Numbered from the stretch's first letter, positions 55,022 to 63,879 are shown. The stretch: 64,000 bases of DNA from Qipengyuania sphaerica (GCF_019711595.1 NZ_JAIGNR010000004.1:215260-279259); one strand, 5' to 3'. Numbers and translations are program-made. The notes: generated by a model from the sequence alone, not told the origin.

Positions 55022-56605
55022 TCAGAATGCCAGCGGCATTACCGTCTTCACGCCTTCGAGCGCGCAGGCCTTCTTGACGACCTCCTGCGGGATCGGCTGG
55101 TCGACGCTAAGCAGCAACACCGCTTCCCCGCCCGCCTCGCGGCGGCCGAGGTTGAAGGTGCCGATGTTGATGCCGTTTTCACCCAGCAACGAACCGATGC
55201 GGCCGATGAAGCCCGGCGCGTCTTCGTTGACGATGTAGAGCATGTGCCCGTCGAGCTCGGCTTCGATCCGCACGCCGAACATTTCGACCAGGCGCGGAGC
55301 GTCGGCCCCGAACAGCGTGCCTGCCACCGAGCGGTCGCCCTGCTCGGTGCCCACGGTCACGCGGATGAGCGTGTTATAAGCGCCTTCCTTCTCGTGACGG
55401 ATCGAGCGGATATCGAGCCCGCGCTCCTTGGCGAGATAGGGCGCGTTGACCATGTTCACCGTGTCCGAATACTGTCGCATCAGGCCGGCAAGGACAGCGC
55501 CCTCGATGGGCTTGCCCGAAAGCTCGGCTGCCGCGCCTTCGCGCTCGATCGAAATCTTGGTGAGGTTGCCATGCGCCAGCTGCCCGACGAGGCTGCCGAG
55601 GTTTTCGGCAAGCTTCATGTAAGGCTTGAGCTTGGGCGCTTCCTCCGCACTCAGCGAAGGCATGTTGAGCGCATTGGTGACGCCGCCGTTGACGAGGTAG
55701 TCCGCCAGCTGCTCGGCCACCTGCAGCGCAACATTGACCTGCGCTTCGGTCGTGCTTGCGCCCAGATGCGGAGTGCAGATGAAATTGGGCTTCCCGAACA
55801 GCGGCGAATCCTTCGCCGGTTCGGTCTGGAACACGTCCAGCGCCGCGCCCGCGACCTGCCCGCTGTCGAGCGCATCGGCCAGCGCCTCTTCGTCGATCAG
55901 CCCGCCGCGTGCGCAATTGACGATGCGCACGCCCTTCTTGGTCTTGGCGAGGTTTTCGCGGCTGAGGATATTGCGCGTCTCGTCGGTCAGCGGGGTGTGC
56001 AGCGTGATGAAGTCGGCACGCGAGAGCAGCGTCTCGAGATCCACCTTTTCCACGCCGATTTCAACCGCGCGGTCCTCGGTCAGGAAGGGGTCGAAAGCGA
56101 TGACCTTCATCTTGAGGCCCTGCGCACGGGCGGCAACGATCGAGCCGATATTGCCCGCCCCGATCAGGCCCAGCGTCTTGCCGGTAACTTCGACACCCAT
56201 GAAATCGTTCTTGGGCCATTCGCCCGCCTGCGTGCGGCGGTCGGCAGCGGGGATCTGGCGGGCGAGCGCCATGATCATCGCAATCGCGTGTTCGGCAGTC
56301 GTGATCGAATTACCGAATGGAGTGTTCATCACAACCACGCCCTTGCCGCTGGCATAGGGAATATCGACATTGTCGACCCCGATCCCGGCGCGGCCGATGA
56401 CCTTGAGATTGGTCGCCGCGTCGAGGATTTCCTTCGTCACCTTGGTCGCCGAACGGATGGCGAGACCATCGTATTCCCCGATGCGGGCCTTGAGTTCTTC
56501 GGGCGTTTCGCCGGTGATGACATCGACGTCGCAACCGCGCTCTTCGAAGATACGGGCGGCGTTCGGGTCCATCTTGTCGCTGATGAGGACTTTGGGTTTG
56601 CTCAT
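55022..56605 (-). CDS. serA: D-3-phosphoglycerate dehydrogenase
   Basis: 527 residues from MSKPKVLIS (ATG 56605). The NAD-binding domain has GLIGAGNIGSIVA (near 146-158), catalytic Arg-Glu-His (RGGLIDE, HLGAST). The long type adds an intervening domain (about 320-450) and a C-terminal ACT domain (about 455-527) for serine control. It makes 3-phosphohydroxypyruvate, the substrate of SerC. 87 bp downstream of serC with a hairpin between. Confidence 0.96.
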   Translation of the reverse strand: MSKPKVLISDKMDPNAARIFEERGCDVDVITGETPEELKARIGEYDGLAIRSATKVTKEILDAATNLKVIGRAGIGVDNVDIPYASGKGVVVMNTPFGNSITTAEHAIAMIMALARQIPAADRRTQAGEWPKNDFMGVEVTGKTLGLIGAGNIGSIVAARAQGLKMKVIAFDPFLTEDRAVEIGVEKVDLETLLSRADFITLHTPLTDETRNILSRENLAKTKKGVRIVNCARGGLIDEEALADALDSGQVAGAALDVFQTEPAKDSPLFGKPNFICTPHLGASTTEAQVNVALQVAEQLADYLVNGGVTNALNMPSLSAEEAPKLKPYMKLAENLGSLVGQLAHGNLTKISIEREGAAAELSGKPIEGAVLAGLMRQYSDTVNMVNAPYLAKERGLDIRSIRHEKEGAYNTLIRVTVGTEQGDRSVAGTLFGADAPRLVEMFGVRIEAELDGHMLYIVNEDAPGFIGRIGSLLGENGINIGTFNLGRREAGGEAVLLLSVDQPIPQEVVKKACALEGVKTVMPLAF

Positions 56606-56662
56606 GACGGAAAATTCCTGTCGTTTTCCCGACATGTCGTCGGGCGGTAATAGGGGGAAGGC

Positions 56663-56685
56663 GGCGGCCCGAAATGCGGGCCGCC
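56663..56685 (-). other. Hairpin between serC and serA
   Basis: A 9-bp stem GGCGGCCCG/CGGGCCGCC with a 5-nt loop, 8 bp past the serC stop, with no T run (CCTTCCCCC follows). It may stabilise serC message or lower serA expression. Confidence 0.5.
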
Positions 56686-56692
56686 AACCGGA

Positions 56693-57847
56693 TCAGCCGT
56701 TCTTGACCTGCTCGTAGGCCCACTCGATCCACGGCAGGAGACGCTTCAGGTCTTCCTGTTCGACCGTGCCACCGCACCAGATGCGAAGGCTCGGCGGAGC
56801 GTCGCGATAGCCGTTGAAGTCGTAGCCGACGTCGCGTTCTTCAAGCAGCTTGACGATCTTCTTGGGAACGCCAGCCTTGTCCTCGTCGGACAGGCTTTCG
56901 TACCAGTCGCCCTGGAAGACGAAGCAGACGCCGGTGTTGGTCTGCTTGGCAGGGTCGGAGACCATATTGCGCAGCCAGGGCGTCGCCTCGATCCAGTCCT
57001 TGACGATCTTGGCATTGGCGTCGGCGCGTTCGAACATCGCCTTGCGGCCACCCATCGCCTGCGCCCATTCGAGCGCCTCGATGTAGTCCTCGGTCGCCAG
57101 CATCGATGGCGTGTTGATCGTCGCGCCTTCGAAAATGCCGGTGTTGATCTTGCCGCCCTTCTTGAGGCGGAAGAGCTTGGGCAGCGGCCATTCGGGGTCG
57201 TATTCCTCGATGCGCTGCACCGCCTTGGGGCTGAGGATAAGCATCCCGTGCTGGGCTTCGCTGCCCATCACCTTCTGCCAGCTGTAGGTCGTGGCATCGA
57301 GCTTGGCCCAGTCCATCTCCATCGCGAAGACGGCGCTGGTGGCGTCGTTGATGGTCACGCCCTCGCGACCGGGGGCGAGCCAGTCCGTGTTGGGAATTTT
57401 CGCGCCGCTCGTCGTGCCGTTCCAGGTGAAGACGACGTCGCTTTCCTGGGGAATGCTCTCGAGATCGGGGATTTCGCCGTAATCGGCATCGAGCGTGGTC
57501 AGGTTCGGCAGCTTGAGCTGTTTGACCGCATCCTGGATCCAGACGTTACCGAAGCTTTCCCATGCCGCCACGGTCGCCGGGCGATCGGGGCGCAGCATTG
57601 TCCACATCGCGCATTCGAGCGCGCCCGTGTCCGAGGCCGGCATGATGCCGACGAGATAGTCCTCGGGGACGCCAAGCATCTCCTTCGACAGGTCGATGGC
57701 GTATTTCAGCCGCGACTTGCCGAGGCTGCTGCGATGCGAGCGGCCAAGCGATTCGGTTTTCAGATTGGCGGCAGACCAGCCCTTGTGTTTGGCGGTCGGC
57801 CCCGACGAAAAGAAGGGGCGCTCAGGCTTGAGCGTCGGTTCAGTCAT
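56693..57847 (-). CDS. serC: Phosphoserine aminotransferase
   Basis: 384 residues from ATG 57847, with AAGGAGAG 8 nt upstream; the frame continues further but without a site. Fold type I PLP enzyme of the long alphaproteobacterial type (FFSSGPTAKHKGW start). Schiff-base lysine in SWQKVMGSEAQHG (near 204). It converts 3-phosphohydroxypyruvate to phosphoserine with glutamate. First gene of serC-serA-hisZ behind a structured leader. Confidence 0.95.
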   Translation of the reverse strand: MTEPTLKPERPFFSSGPTAKHKGWSAANLKTESLGRSHRSSLGKSRLKYAIDLSKEMLGVPEDYLVGIMPASDTGALECAMWTMLRPDRPATVAAWESFGNVWIQDAVKQLKLPNLTTLDADYGEIPDLESIPQESDVVFTWNGTTSGAKIPNTDWLAPGREGVTINDATSAVFAMEMDWAKLDATTYSWQKVMGSEAQHGMLILSPKAVQRIEEYDPEWPLPKLFRLKKGGKINTGIFEGATINTPSMLATEDYIEALEWAQAMGGRKAMFERADANAKIVKDWIEATPWLRNMVSDPAKQTNTGVCFVFQGDWYESLSDEDKAGVPKKIVKLLEERDVGYDFNGYRDAPPSLRIWCGGTVEQEDLKRLLPWIEWAYEQVKNG

Positions 57848-57852
57848 GTATT

Positions 57853-57893
57853 CTCTCCTTGCAGAGAGCACGCGCGGCGTTGGGACCGCGTGG
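57853..57893 (-). ncRNA. Leader RNA of serC, resembling the alphaproteobacterial serC motif
   Basis: On the minus strand a first hairpin CGCGG-TCCCAACG-CCGCG (57873-57890) is followed by a second, CTCTC-TGCAAG-GAGAG (57853-57868), whose 3' arm is the serC ribosome site. The UCCCAACG loop, the sequestered site and the serC-serA context fit the serC RNA motif described in alphaproteobacteria (Rfam family of that name). The similarity is recalled, not computed. Confidence 0.6.
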
Positions 57894-58091
57894 CCCGCCG
57901 GCGGCAATAAAGTTGCTTGTGTGGGAGTCAATGCGAAATAGGTATGCTGGGGAAAAGGTTGGGCTCAGCCAATCAAGTCGCGCAGGGCAGTCGCGTTCCG
58001 CAGGTGCGACAGGACGAGGCGCCGGGCCGATGCACTGCAACAAGCGCAATCCCCTCGCCAAAGCCTTCCGCTTTTCCTATGTCCCCGCGCG

Positions 58092-59264
58092 ATGGAAGCA
58101 AAAGACCTCCGCATCGCGCTGTTCAGCGGGAACTACAACTACACCCGCGACGGCTGCAATCAGGCGCTGAACAAGCTGGCCGACTATGTCCTGCGGCAGG
58201 GCGCTGCGCTGCGCGTCTATGCCCCGGTGGTGGAAAACCCCGATTTCCCGCCGACGGGCGACCTCGTCGACGTGCCCAACATGCGCATGCCGGTGAAGAA
58301 CCGCGGCGAATATCGCCTCACGCTCGGCCTCGGCAGCGATGTCCGCAAGGACCTCGAGGCTTTCAAGCCGAACCTCGTCCATGTCTCCGCACCCGATCCT
58401 ACCGGCCACGCAGCGGTCAAGTGGGCGCGCGATCATGACGTTCCCGTTCTCGCCAGTGTCCACACGAGATTCGAGACCTATCCGCGCTATTACGGCCTCG
58501 GCTTCCTCGAACCGGCGGTCGAGGCGCTGTTGCGTCGATTCTACCATCGTTGCGATGCACTTGTGGCGCCGTCTCAAAGCCAGATCGACGAGCTCAAGGC
58601 GCAGAACATGCATGAGGACATTTCGATCTGGTCGCGCGGCGTGAGCCGCGACATCTTCGATCCGTCCAAGCGCGACATGGAATGGCGCCGTGCCAATGGC
58701 CTGGCAGACGACGATGTGGCGATCGTATTTCTCGGGCGACTGGTCATGGAAAAGGGTCTCGACGTCTTTGCCGACACCATCGTCGAACTGCGCAAGCAGC
58801 AGGTCCCGCACAAGGTCCTCGTGATAGGCGACGGCCCTGCGCGCGAGTGGTTCGAAAAGGCGCTTCCCGGCGGCAATTTCGTAGGGTTCCACACAGGCGC
58901 AGACCTCGGCAAGGCGCTGGCGAGCGGGGACATCTTCTTCAACCCTTCGATCACCGAGACCTTCGGCAATGTGACGCTGGAAGCCATGGCCTGCGGCCTG
59001 CCGGTCGTCGCGGCGGGTGCCACGGGCGCGGCCAGCCTCGTCAAGGATGGCAAAACGGGCATCCTCGTCCCGCCAGGCAAGCCCGAGGTATTCGCCCCCG
59101 CATGTGCCAAGGCGCTCGCGCCCTATTGCACCGATGACGCGCTACGTCTCGCCCACGGCAAGGCGGGCGAGATGGCAGCGCGCGCCTATAGCTGGGACGC
59201 GATCAACCAGGCAGTGGTCGACACCTATCTGCGGCTGCACGACCAGCGCGCAGCCGCAGCCTAG
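58092..59264 (+). CDS. GT4-type glycosyltransferase
   Basis: 390 residues, GT-B fold. N-terminal domain begins RIALFSGNYNYTRDGCNQAL; the donor domain shows FLGRLVMEKGLD (near 213-224), VIGDGP, and SITETFGNVTLEAMACGLPVV, the E-x7-E motif of retaining GT4 enzymes. It resembles MgtA/SqdX-type glycolipid glycosyltransferases. In sphingomonads glycosphingolipids replace LPS, so a lipid acceptor is plausible, but neither donor nor acceptor is shown. Stands alone, divergent from serC. Confidence 0.85.
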   Translation: MEAKDLRIALFSGNYNYTRDGCNQALNKLADYVLRQGAALRVYAPVVENPDFPPTGDLVDVPNMRMPVKNRGEYRLTLGLGSDVRKDLEAFKPNLVHVSAPDPTGHAAVKWARDHDVPVLASVHTRFETYPRYYGLGFLEPAVEALLRRFYHRCDALVAPSQSQIDELKAQNMHEDISIWSRGVSRDIFDPSKRDMEWRRANGLADDDVAIVFLGRLVMEKGLDVFADTIVELRKQQVPHKVLVIGDGPAREWFEKALPGGNFVGFHTGADLGKALASGDIFFNPSITETFGNVTLEAMACGLPVVAAGATGAASLVKDGKTGILVPPGKPEVFAPACAKALAPYCTDDALRLAHGKAGEMAARAYSWDAINQAVVDTYLRLHDQRAAAA

Positions 59265-59265
59265 C

Positions 59266-59703
59266 TCAGCGCAGCACGCCGCGTTTTTTCATCATCCAGC
59301 TGTAAACCAGCAGGAAAACGGCGATTCCCCACAATATGATAGGGAACCAGGCGGGCTGGATTTCAGCAAGCTCGGGCGGCATCTCGGCGCCAGCCTCGTA
59401 AAGGCTGGTCAGTGCGATCCCGAGAAGGGATACCGCGAATGCGATAACCGCAAGCCGGTTTCGGGCCAGCAGCAGGATCGATCCCACGAATGCACCTAGG
59501 GTCCCGAGCGCCCAACCGGCATGTGCCCATGCAGGAAACTGGTCCAGATAGGCGATGCCCTCGGGCGGATACTGCATCACTTCGAACCAAGCGTCGCTAC
59601 GCAGGCTCGAGAAGATGTAGTCGGCAGCTCCCACCAAATTCCACAGCAGCGATACGAGCCCCACCACCCACAGGTGCCAGGGCGTCTTTCCAGTCGCTTC
59701 CAT
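59266..59703 (-). CDS. Four-TM membrane protein, unknown function
   Basis: 145 residues, four hydrophobic helices (about 9-30, 61-82, 84-105, 117-138), with a longer periplasmic-type loop after helix 1 (YPPEGIAYLDQFPAWAH) and a basic C-terminus (MMKKRG). Looks like the sugar-transporter-like small membrane proteins seen in sphingomonads but not certain. It ends 2 bp from the convergent glycosyltransferase stop. Confidence 0.68.
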   Translation of the reverse strand: MEATGKTPWHLWVVGLVSLLWNLVGAADYIFSSLRSDAWFEVMQYPPEGIAYLDQFPAWAHAGWALGTLGAFVGSILLLARNRLAVIAFAVSLLGIALTSLYEAGAEMPPELAEIQPAWFPIILWGIAVFLLVYSWMMKKRGVLR

Positions 59704-59775
59704 TCGAAATCCCTCCCTCTTGCGTCCCCTGACCTTATCCTAGCGGGCGGTAAGAGGGACGCAAGCGGGCGGAAA

Positions 59776-60408
59776 TCAGAGCCGTTCGATCTTCTTCGCC
59801 AGTTCGTCGACAAGGTCGACAATCTCGCGCACCGTGACCTCGTCGAGATTACCCGAACGGGCGCGGTTCTTCAGGACAGTGGCGAGGTTGCCCACGGCAC
59901 GGAACATCTCCGGCGTGGCATAGGCGCGGCGGTGCTCGCCGTGACCGGCAAGCCGCTCCATCAAGGCCTCGACCTCGTCCGCGCGCTCTTCCAGTTCCTC
60001 GCGGCCCGCAGCCGTAACTTCGTACGCCTTGCGCGTCTCGTCGCCCTTGGCGGGCGAGATTGCGCCTTCGTCCTCGAGCAGAGACAGGGTGGGATAAAGC
60101 GTGCCCGGACTGGGCGCATAGCTGCCGCCGGTCAGTTCCTCGATCGCCTTGATGAGTTCGTAGCCGTGGCGCGGCTCGTCCTCCAGCAGCTTGAGCAGCA
60201 CCAGGCGCAATTCGCCCGAACCGAACATGCGCCGCCGCCTGCCGCCGCCGTGCTTTCCGAAGGGACCGCCCGGCCCGAACGGTCCACCCGGACCAAAGGG
60301 GCCATCCGGACCGAAAGCGTCGTTCCAGCCGCCAGCGATATGGACATGCGGCCACATGCCCATCTTGCGCAGCTTGCGGAGTTTCCTCAGCTTGTGTGCC
60401 TTGTACAT
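59776..60408 (-). CDS. PadR-family transcriptional regulator
   Basis: 210 residues. A basic N-terminus (HKLRKLRKLRK) and a Gly/Pro/Phe-rich tract made of repeated GPFGPGG units (about 32-54) precede the PadR winged helix: ELRLVLLKLLEDEPRHGYELIKAIEE (about 66-91) then PGTLYPTLSLLEDEG (100-114). A C-terminal dimerisation helix follows (130-150), plus a last helical segment (165-208). PadR proteins repress genes for efflux or phenolic acid decarboxylation. No target gene is adjacent except rarA on the other side. A perfect palindrome 34 bp upstream suggests autoregulation. Confidence 0.87.
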   Translation of the reverse strand: MYKAHKLRKLRKLRKMGMWPHVHIAGGWNDAFGPDGPFGPGGPFGPGGPFGKHGGGRRRRMFGSGELRLVLLKLLEDEPRHGYELIKAIEELTGGSYAPSPGTLYPTLSLLEDEGAISPAKGDETRKAYEVTAAGREELEERADEVEALMERLAGHGEHRRAYATPEMFRAVGNLATVLKNRARSGNLDEVTVREIVDLVDELAKKIERL

Positions 60409-60441
60409 CGCTATTGTCTTTCGTAGTTCCTAGATAGCTCG

Positions 60442-60453
60442 AAGATATATCTT
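60442..60453. promoter_or_regulatory. 12-bp palindrome, putative PadR operator
   Basis: AAGATATATCTT is a perfect inverted repeat centred 39.5 bp upstream of the PadR start, in the divergent region shared with rarA. Known PadR operators are AT-rich inverted repeats (ATGT...ACAT type); the core ATATAT fits. Role inferred. Confidence 0.5.
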
Positions 60454-60514
60454 AACAGTGACGTTTCAAGAGGGCACTGCAATTTCCCGACGAAGGCCCT
60501 ATGTCAGCCGACCA

Positions 60515-61873
60515 ATGGCCGATCTGTTTCCCGACCAACTCCCGCCCGAAGGCAAACGCGACGAAGTCCGCGAGGACGCACCGCTGGCCGATCGCCTGCG
60601 CCCCGCGAACCTCGATGAGGTTATCGGACAGGACCACCTGACCGGCCCCGAAGGCGCGATCGGGCGGATGGTCGCAGCAGGACGGCTTTCGAGCATGATC
60701 CTGTGGGGGCCTCCGGGCACGGGCAAGACCACCATTGCCCGCCTGCTCGCCGACAGCGTGGGAATGCGCTTCGAAAGCGTGTCGGCCGTCTTCAGCGGGG
60801 TGGCCGACCTCAAGAAGGCCTTCGCCGCCGCCGACAAGGCCGCAGAAGCGGGCCAGCGCACGCTCCTGTTCGTGGACGAAATCCACCGCTTCAACCGCGC
60901 GCAGCAGGACGGCTTCCTGCCCTTCGTCGAGCGCGGCACCGTCACTCTGGTGGGCGCGACCACCGAGAACCCAAGCTTTGCGCTCAACGCAGCACTTCTG
61001 AGCAGGGCGCAGGTCCTCATCCTTCAGCGCCTCGACCGCGAGGCCCTTGGCCAGTTGCTGGACCGGGCCGAAGACCTAAAAGGCCCCCTCTCCCTTACTC
61101 CCGAAGCTCGCGATGCGCTGGTGGCGAGCTCGGATGGCGACGGGCGCTTCCTGCTCAACCAAGCCGAGACGCTCTACAATGCCAGAATCGCTGACCCGCT
61201 CGATCCTGCGGGTCTCGGCAAGTTCCTCCAGCGCCGCGTGGCGGTCTATGACAAGGACCGTGAGGGGCATTACAACCTCATCTCCGCGCTCCACAAGGCA
61301 GTGCGCGGCAGCGATGTGCAGGCCAGCCTCTATTACCTCGCCCGCATGCTCACCGCAGGCGAAGAGCCGCGCTTCCTTGCCCGCCGCCTCGTGCGGATGG
61401 CGGTCGAGGACATCGGCATGGCCGACCCGCAGGCGCTGGTGCAATGCATGGCGGCGAAGGACGCCTATGAATTCCTCGGCAGCCCCGAAGGCGAACTCGC
61501 GCTGGTACAGGCCTGCACCTATCTCGCCACCGCACCCAAGTCGAATGCGGTCTACAAGGCGCAGAAATCCTCGTTCAAATCGGCCAGGGAAACCGGCAGC
61601 CTGATGCCGCCGCAGAATATCCTCAACGCCCCGACCAAGCTGATGAAGGACATCGGCTATGGCGCGGGCTACAGCTACGACCACGACGCCGAAGACGGCT
61701 TTTCGGGTGACAATTACTGGCCCGATGAAATGGAGCCGCAGAGCTATTACACCCCCGTCGAGCGCGGCTTCGAGCGCGAGGTGAAGAAGCGGCTCGACTA
61801 TTGGGACAAGCTGCGGCGTGAACGTGCGCCGCGCTCAAGCAGCGAAGCGGTAGCGCAAGACGAGGATGCCTAG
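60515..61873 (+). CDS. rarA: Replication-associated recombination protein RarA (MgsA)
   Basis: 452 residues from MADLFPDQ (ATG 60515); an in-frame ATG at 60458 is less likely. AAA+ ATPase: Walker A GPPGTGKTT (65-73), Walker B LLFVDEIHRFNRAQQD (about 117-132), sensor 1 GATTENPSF, and a C-terminal clamp-loader-like helical region with GEPRFLARRLVRMAVEDIGMADP. It acts at stalled forks with SSB and RecA. Overlaps the following gene by 8 bp. Confidence 0.95.
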   Translation: MADLFPDQLPPEGKRDEVREDAPLADRLRPANLDEVIGQDHLTGPEGAIGRMVAAGRLSSMILWGPPGTGKTTIARLLADSVGMRFESVSAVFSGVADLKKAFAAADKAAEAGQRTLLFVDEIHRFNRAQQDGFLPFVERGTVTLVGATTENPSFALNAALLSRAQVLILQRLDREALGQLLDRAEDLKGPLSLTPEARDALVASSDGDGRFLLNQAETLYNARIADPLDPAGLGKFLQRRVAVYDKDREGHYNLISALHKAVRGSDVQASLYYLARMLTAGEEPRFLARRLVRMAVEDIGMADPQALVQCMAAKDAYEFLGSPEGELALVQACTYLATAPKSNAVYKAQKSSFKSARETGSLMPPQNILNAPTKLMKDIGYGAGYSYDHDAEDGFSGDNYWPDEMEPQSYYTPVERGFEREVKKRLDYWDKLRRERAPRSSSEAVAQDEDA

Positions 61874-62738
61874 GTTTCGGCACTTTGTCGCCATAGATTG
61901 GTCGGGCGCGAAGGGGCCGAAGCAGAAGGGCATCGCGCTCGCACTGGCAGATGCCGCAGGTGGCCCGCCCGTCCTTGTCGAACATCGCTGGTCTCGCGAA
62001 GACGTGCTGGCGGTCCTGAGAGATGAACTCCCGGCGGATTCGTTGGTCGGGATGGACCTCGGAATTGCGCTGCCCTTTGCCGATTGCGGCGGCTATTTTC
62101 CCGGATTTCAGGCCTCCCCGGCCGATGCGCCCCGGCTCTGGGAGATGATCGATGATATTGCTCGAGGAGAACCCAATCTCGGCGCGAACAGCTTCGTCGC
62201 GCATGACCGATTGCGCCCCTATTTTCGCGACGGTGTCGAGACGGGAAAGCACTTCGGATGTGACGGGGCCGAGCACGGCAAGGGCCGCTTCCGCGTAACG
62301 GAGAAGGCGCAGGCGGCGATGGGGTGCAAACCCTATTCGAACTTCAACCTCGTCGGCGCGGCGCAAGTGGGCAAGTCGAGCCTGACAGGCATGCGCATGC
62401 TGCATCACCTGCGCGGTCATCTGCCCGTCTGGCCGATCGACCCGCGGCCCGATAACGGCTCGGTCATCGTGGAAATTTACACCAGCCTCGCCGCGCTGGA
62501 GGCCGGACGCCGTATCGGACAGGCCAAGATGCGCGATTACGATGCCCTCAACGCGGCGCTGGCTGTGCTGGGCTCGCCGCCCGTCACCGGAAGCGGCGAG
62601 ATCGACGACCATTCGAGCGATGCGCTGCTGACCGCGGCATGGCTGCGAAAGGTGGCCGATGACCCGGCGCGATGGTCGCCCAAAGACCTGACGCCCGAAA
62701 TCGCGCAGACCGAGGGCTGGACCTTCGGCGCGCTCTAG
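61866..62738 (+). CDS. DUF429-like protein of unknown function
   Basis: 290 residues from ATG 61866, overlapping rarA by 8 bp. The N-terminus FVAIDWSGAKG has the acidic strand of an RNase H-like fold (Asp10), GMDLGIALPF gives a second Asp near 63, and DDHSSDALLTAAWLR near 252 gives further Asp residues. This arrangement resembles DUF429 proteins, predicted RNase H-fold nucleases. Activity is not known. Coupling to a fork-repair gene hints at nucleic acid work. It converges with glsA (4-bp overlap). Confidence 0.7.
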   Translation: MPRFRHFVAIDWSGAKGPKQKGIALALADAAGGPPVLVEHRWSREDVLAVLRDELPADSLVGMDLGIALPFADCGGYFPGFQASPADAPRLWEMIDDIARGEPNLGANSFVAHDRLRPYFRDGVETGKHFGCDGAEHGKGRFRVTEKAQAAMGCKPYSNFNLVGAAQVGKSSLTGMRMLHHLRGHLPVWPIDPRPDNGSVIVEIYTSLAALEAGRRIGQAKMRDYDALNAALAVLGSPPVTGSGEIDDHSSDALLTAAWLRKVADDPARWSPKDLTPEIAQTEGWTFGAL

Positions 62739-63676
62739 ATTTCGGGCAGCTGTCCGCTAAAGACCGACCAGCCTGTGCGTAAGCCGATACGCGCCAGTGC
62801 CTTGGCTCCCAGGAGGCTTGTGCCGGACCGGCCCAGTCCCGGAGACCACACCGCAATCGCCGCCCTGCCCGGCACGCTGGCGAGGATGCCGCCGCCCACG
62901 CCCGACTTGCCGCAGAAACCTACCTCGAAGGCGAACTGGCCCGAATTGTCGTAATGCCCGCACATCAGCATCAGCGCGTTGATCCGCCGTGCCCGGCTGG
63001 CGCTGCACATCTGCTGGCCGGTGACCGGGTCGGTTCCATCGAAAGCCAGGAACAGCGATGCCTCGGCCAGCTGGCGGCAGCTCAATGTGAGGGCACATTG
63101 GCGGAAATAGACCGACAGCACGTCCTCGACCGGATTGCGCAGCCTGCCGAAGTCTTCGAGGAAATAGGCCAGGCTGCGGTTGCGCGACCCGGTCTCGCTT
63201 TCGCTTCGGGCGACTTCCTCGTCGAAGCTGACGGTCTCGTCTCGCGCCATCCGGCGCAGGCGCAGCATCAGGTCGTCTACCGCAGCATCGGGGGTACGAT
63301 CTCCGATGAAGCGGTCGGTCGTGACGATCGCACCCGAATTGATGAACGGGTTGCGCGGTATGCCCTTCTCGCGCTCCAGCTGGACGATCGAATTGAAGGC
63401 ATCGCCAGAAGGTTCACGCCCGACAGCATCCCATAGGGCCGCTCCTTCACGCTCCAGCGCAAGGGCCAGCGCGAAGACCTTGGAGATCGACTGGATCGAG
63501 AAGGCCTCGTCCGCATCGCCGGCGCAGAATACCTCGCCATCGCTGGTAGCGAGCGCGATGCCGAACTTGTTCGGATCGACCAGCGCCAGCGCCGGGATAT
63601 AGCGCGCGGGATTGCCGCTGCCGCGCCCGTCGGCCAATTCTTCCCAAGTTTCGGAAACGATTGCGCCCAGGTCCAT
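62735..63676 (-). CDS. glsA: Glutaminase
   Basis: 313 residues from ATG 63676 (MDLGAIV..., the usual first helix); ATG 63712 is possible, but neither has a clear ribosome site. Beta-lactamase-like fold with the catalytic SISK/SIQS region: Ser63-Lys66 (SISK overlaps at 63-66), NPFINSGAIV, and the KSGVGGGI segment near 265. It hydrolyses glutamine to glutamate in the cytosol. Preceded by tRNA-Thr on the other strand. Confidence 0.93.
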   Translation of the reverse strand: MDLGAIVSETWEELADGRGSGNPARYIPALALVDPNKFGIALATSDGEVFCAGDADEAFSIQSISKVFALALALEREGAALWDAVGREPSGDAFNSIVQLEREKGIPRNPFINSGAIVTTDRFIGDRTPDAAVDDLMLRLRRMARDETVSFDEEVARSESETGSRNRSLAYFLEDFGRLRNPVEDVLSVYFRQCALTLSCRQLAEASLFLAFDGTDPVTGQQMCSASRARRINALMLMCGHYDNSGQFAFEVGFCGKSGVGGGILASVPGRAAIAVWSPGLGRSGTSLLGAKALARIGLRTGWSVFSGQLPEI

Positions 63677-63803
63677 GAGGAAGGCGATAGGCGCAGGTGC
63701 ATTGCACTGCAATCGGGCTGGACGCGCGCGCGATTTTCCGCCAGAGGCGCGCCCTGCTTCCGCTTCGCTCGCAAGCAGCGAAGCGGCAGGACCGAAGATG
63801 CGC

Positions 63804-63879
63804 GCCGGTTTAGCTCAGTTGGTAGAGCAGTTGATTTGTAATCATCAGGCCAGGGGTTCGAATCCTCTAACCGGCACCA
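63804..63879 (+). tRNA. tRNA-Thr (TGT)
   Basis: 76 nt with encoded CCA. Acceptor GCCGGTT/AACCGGC, D arm GCTC/GAGC, anticodon loop TTTGTAA with TGT, T arm AGGGG-TTCGAAT-CCTCT. The anticodon stem GTTGA/TCATC has one T-T mismatch at 28-42, unusual but tolerated. Confidence 0.93.
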
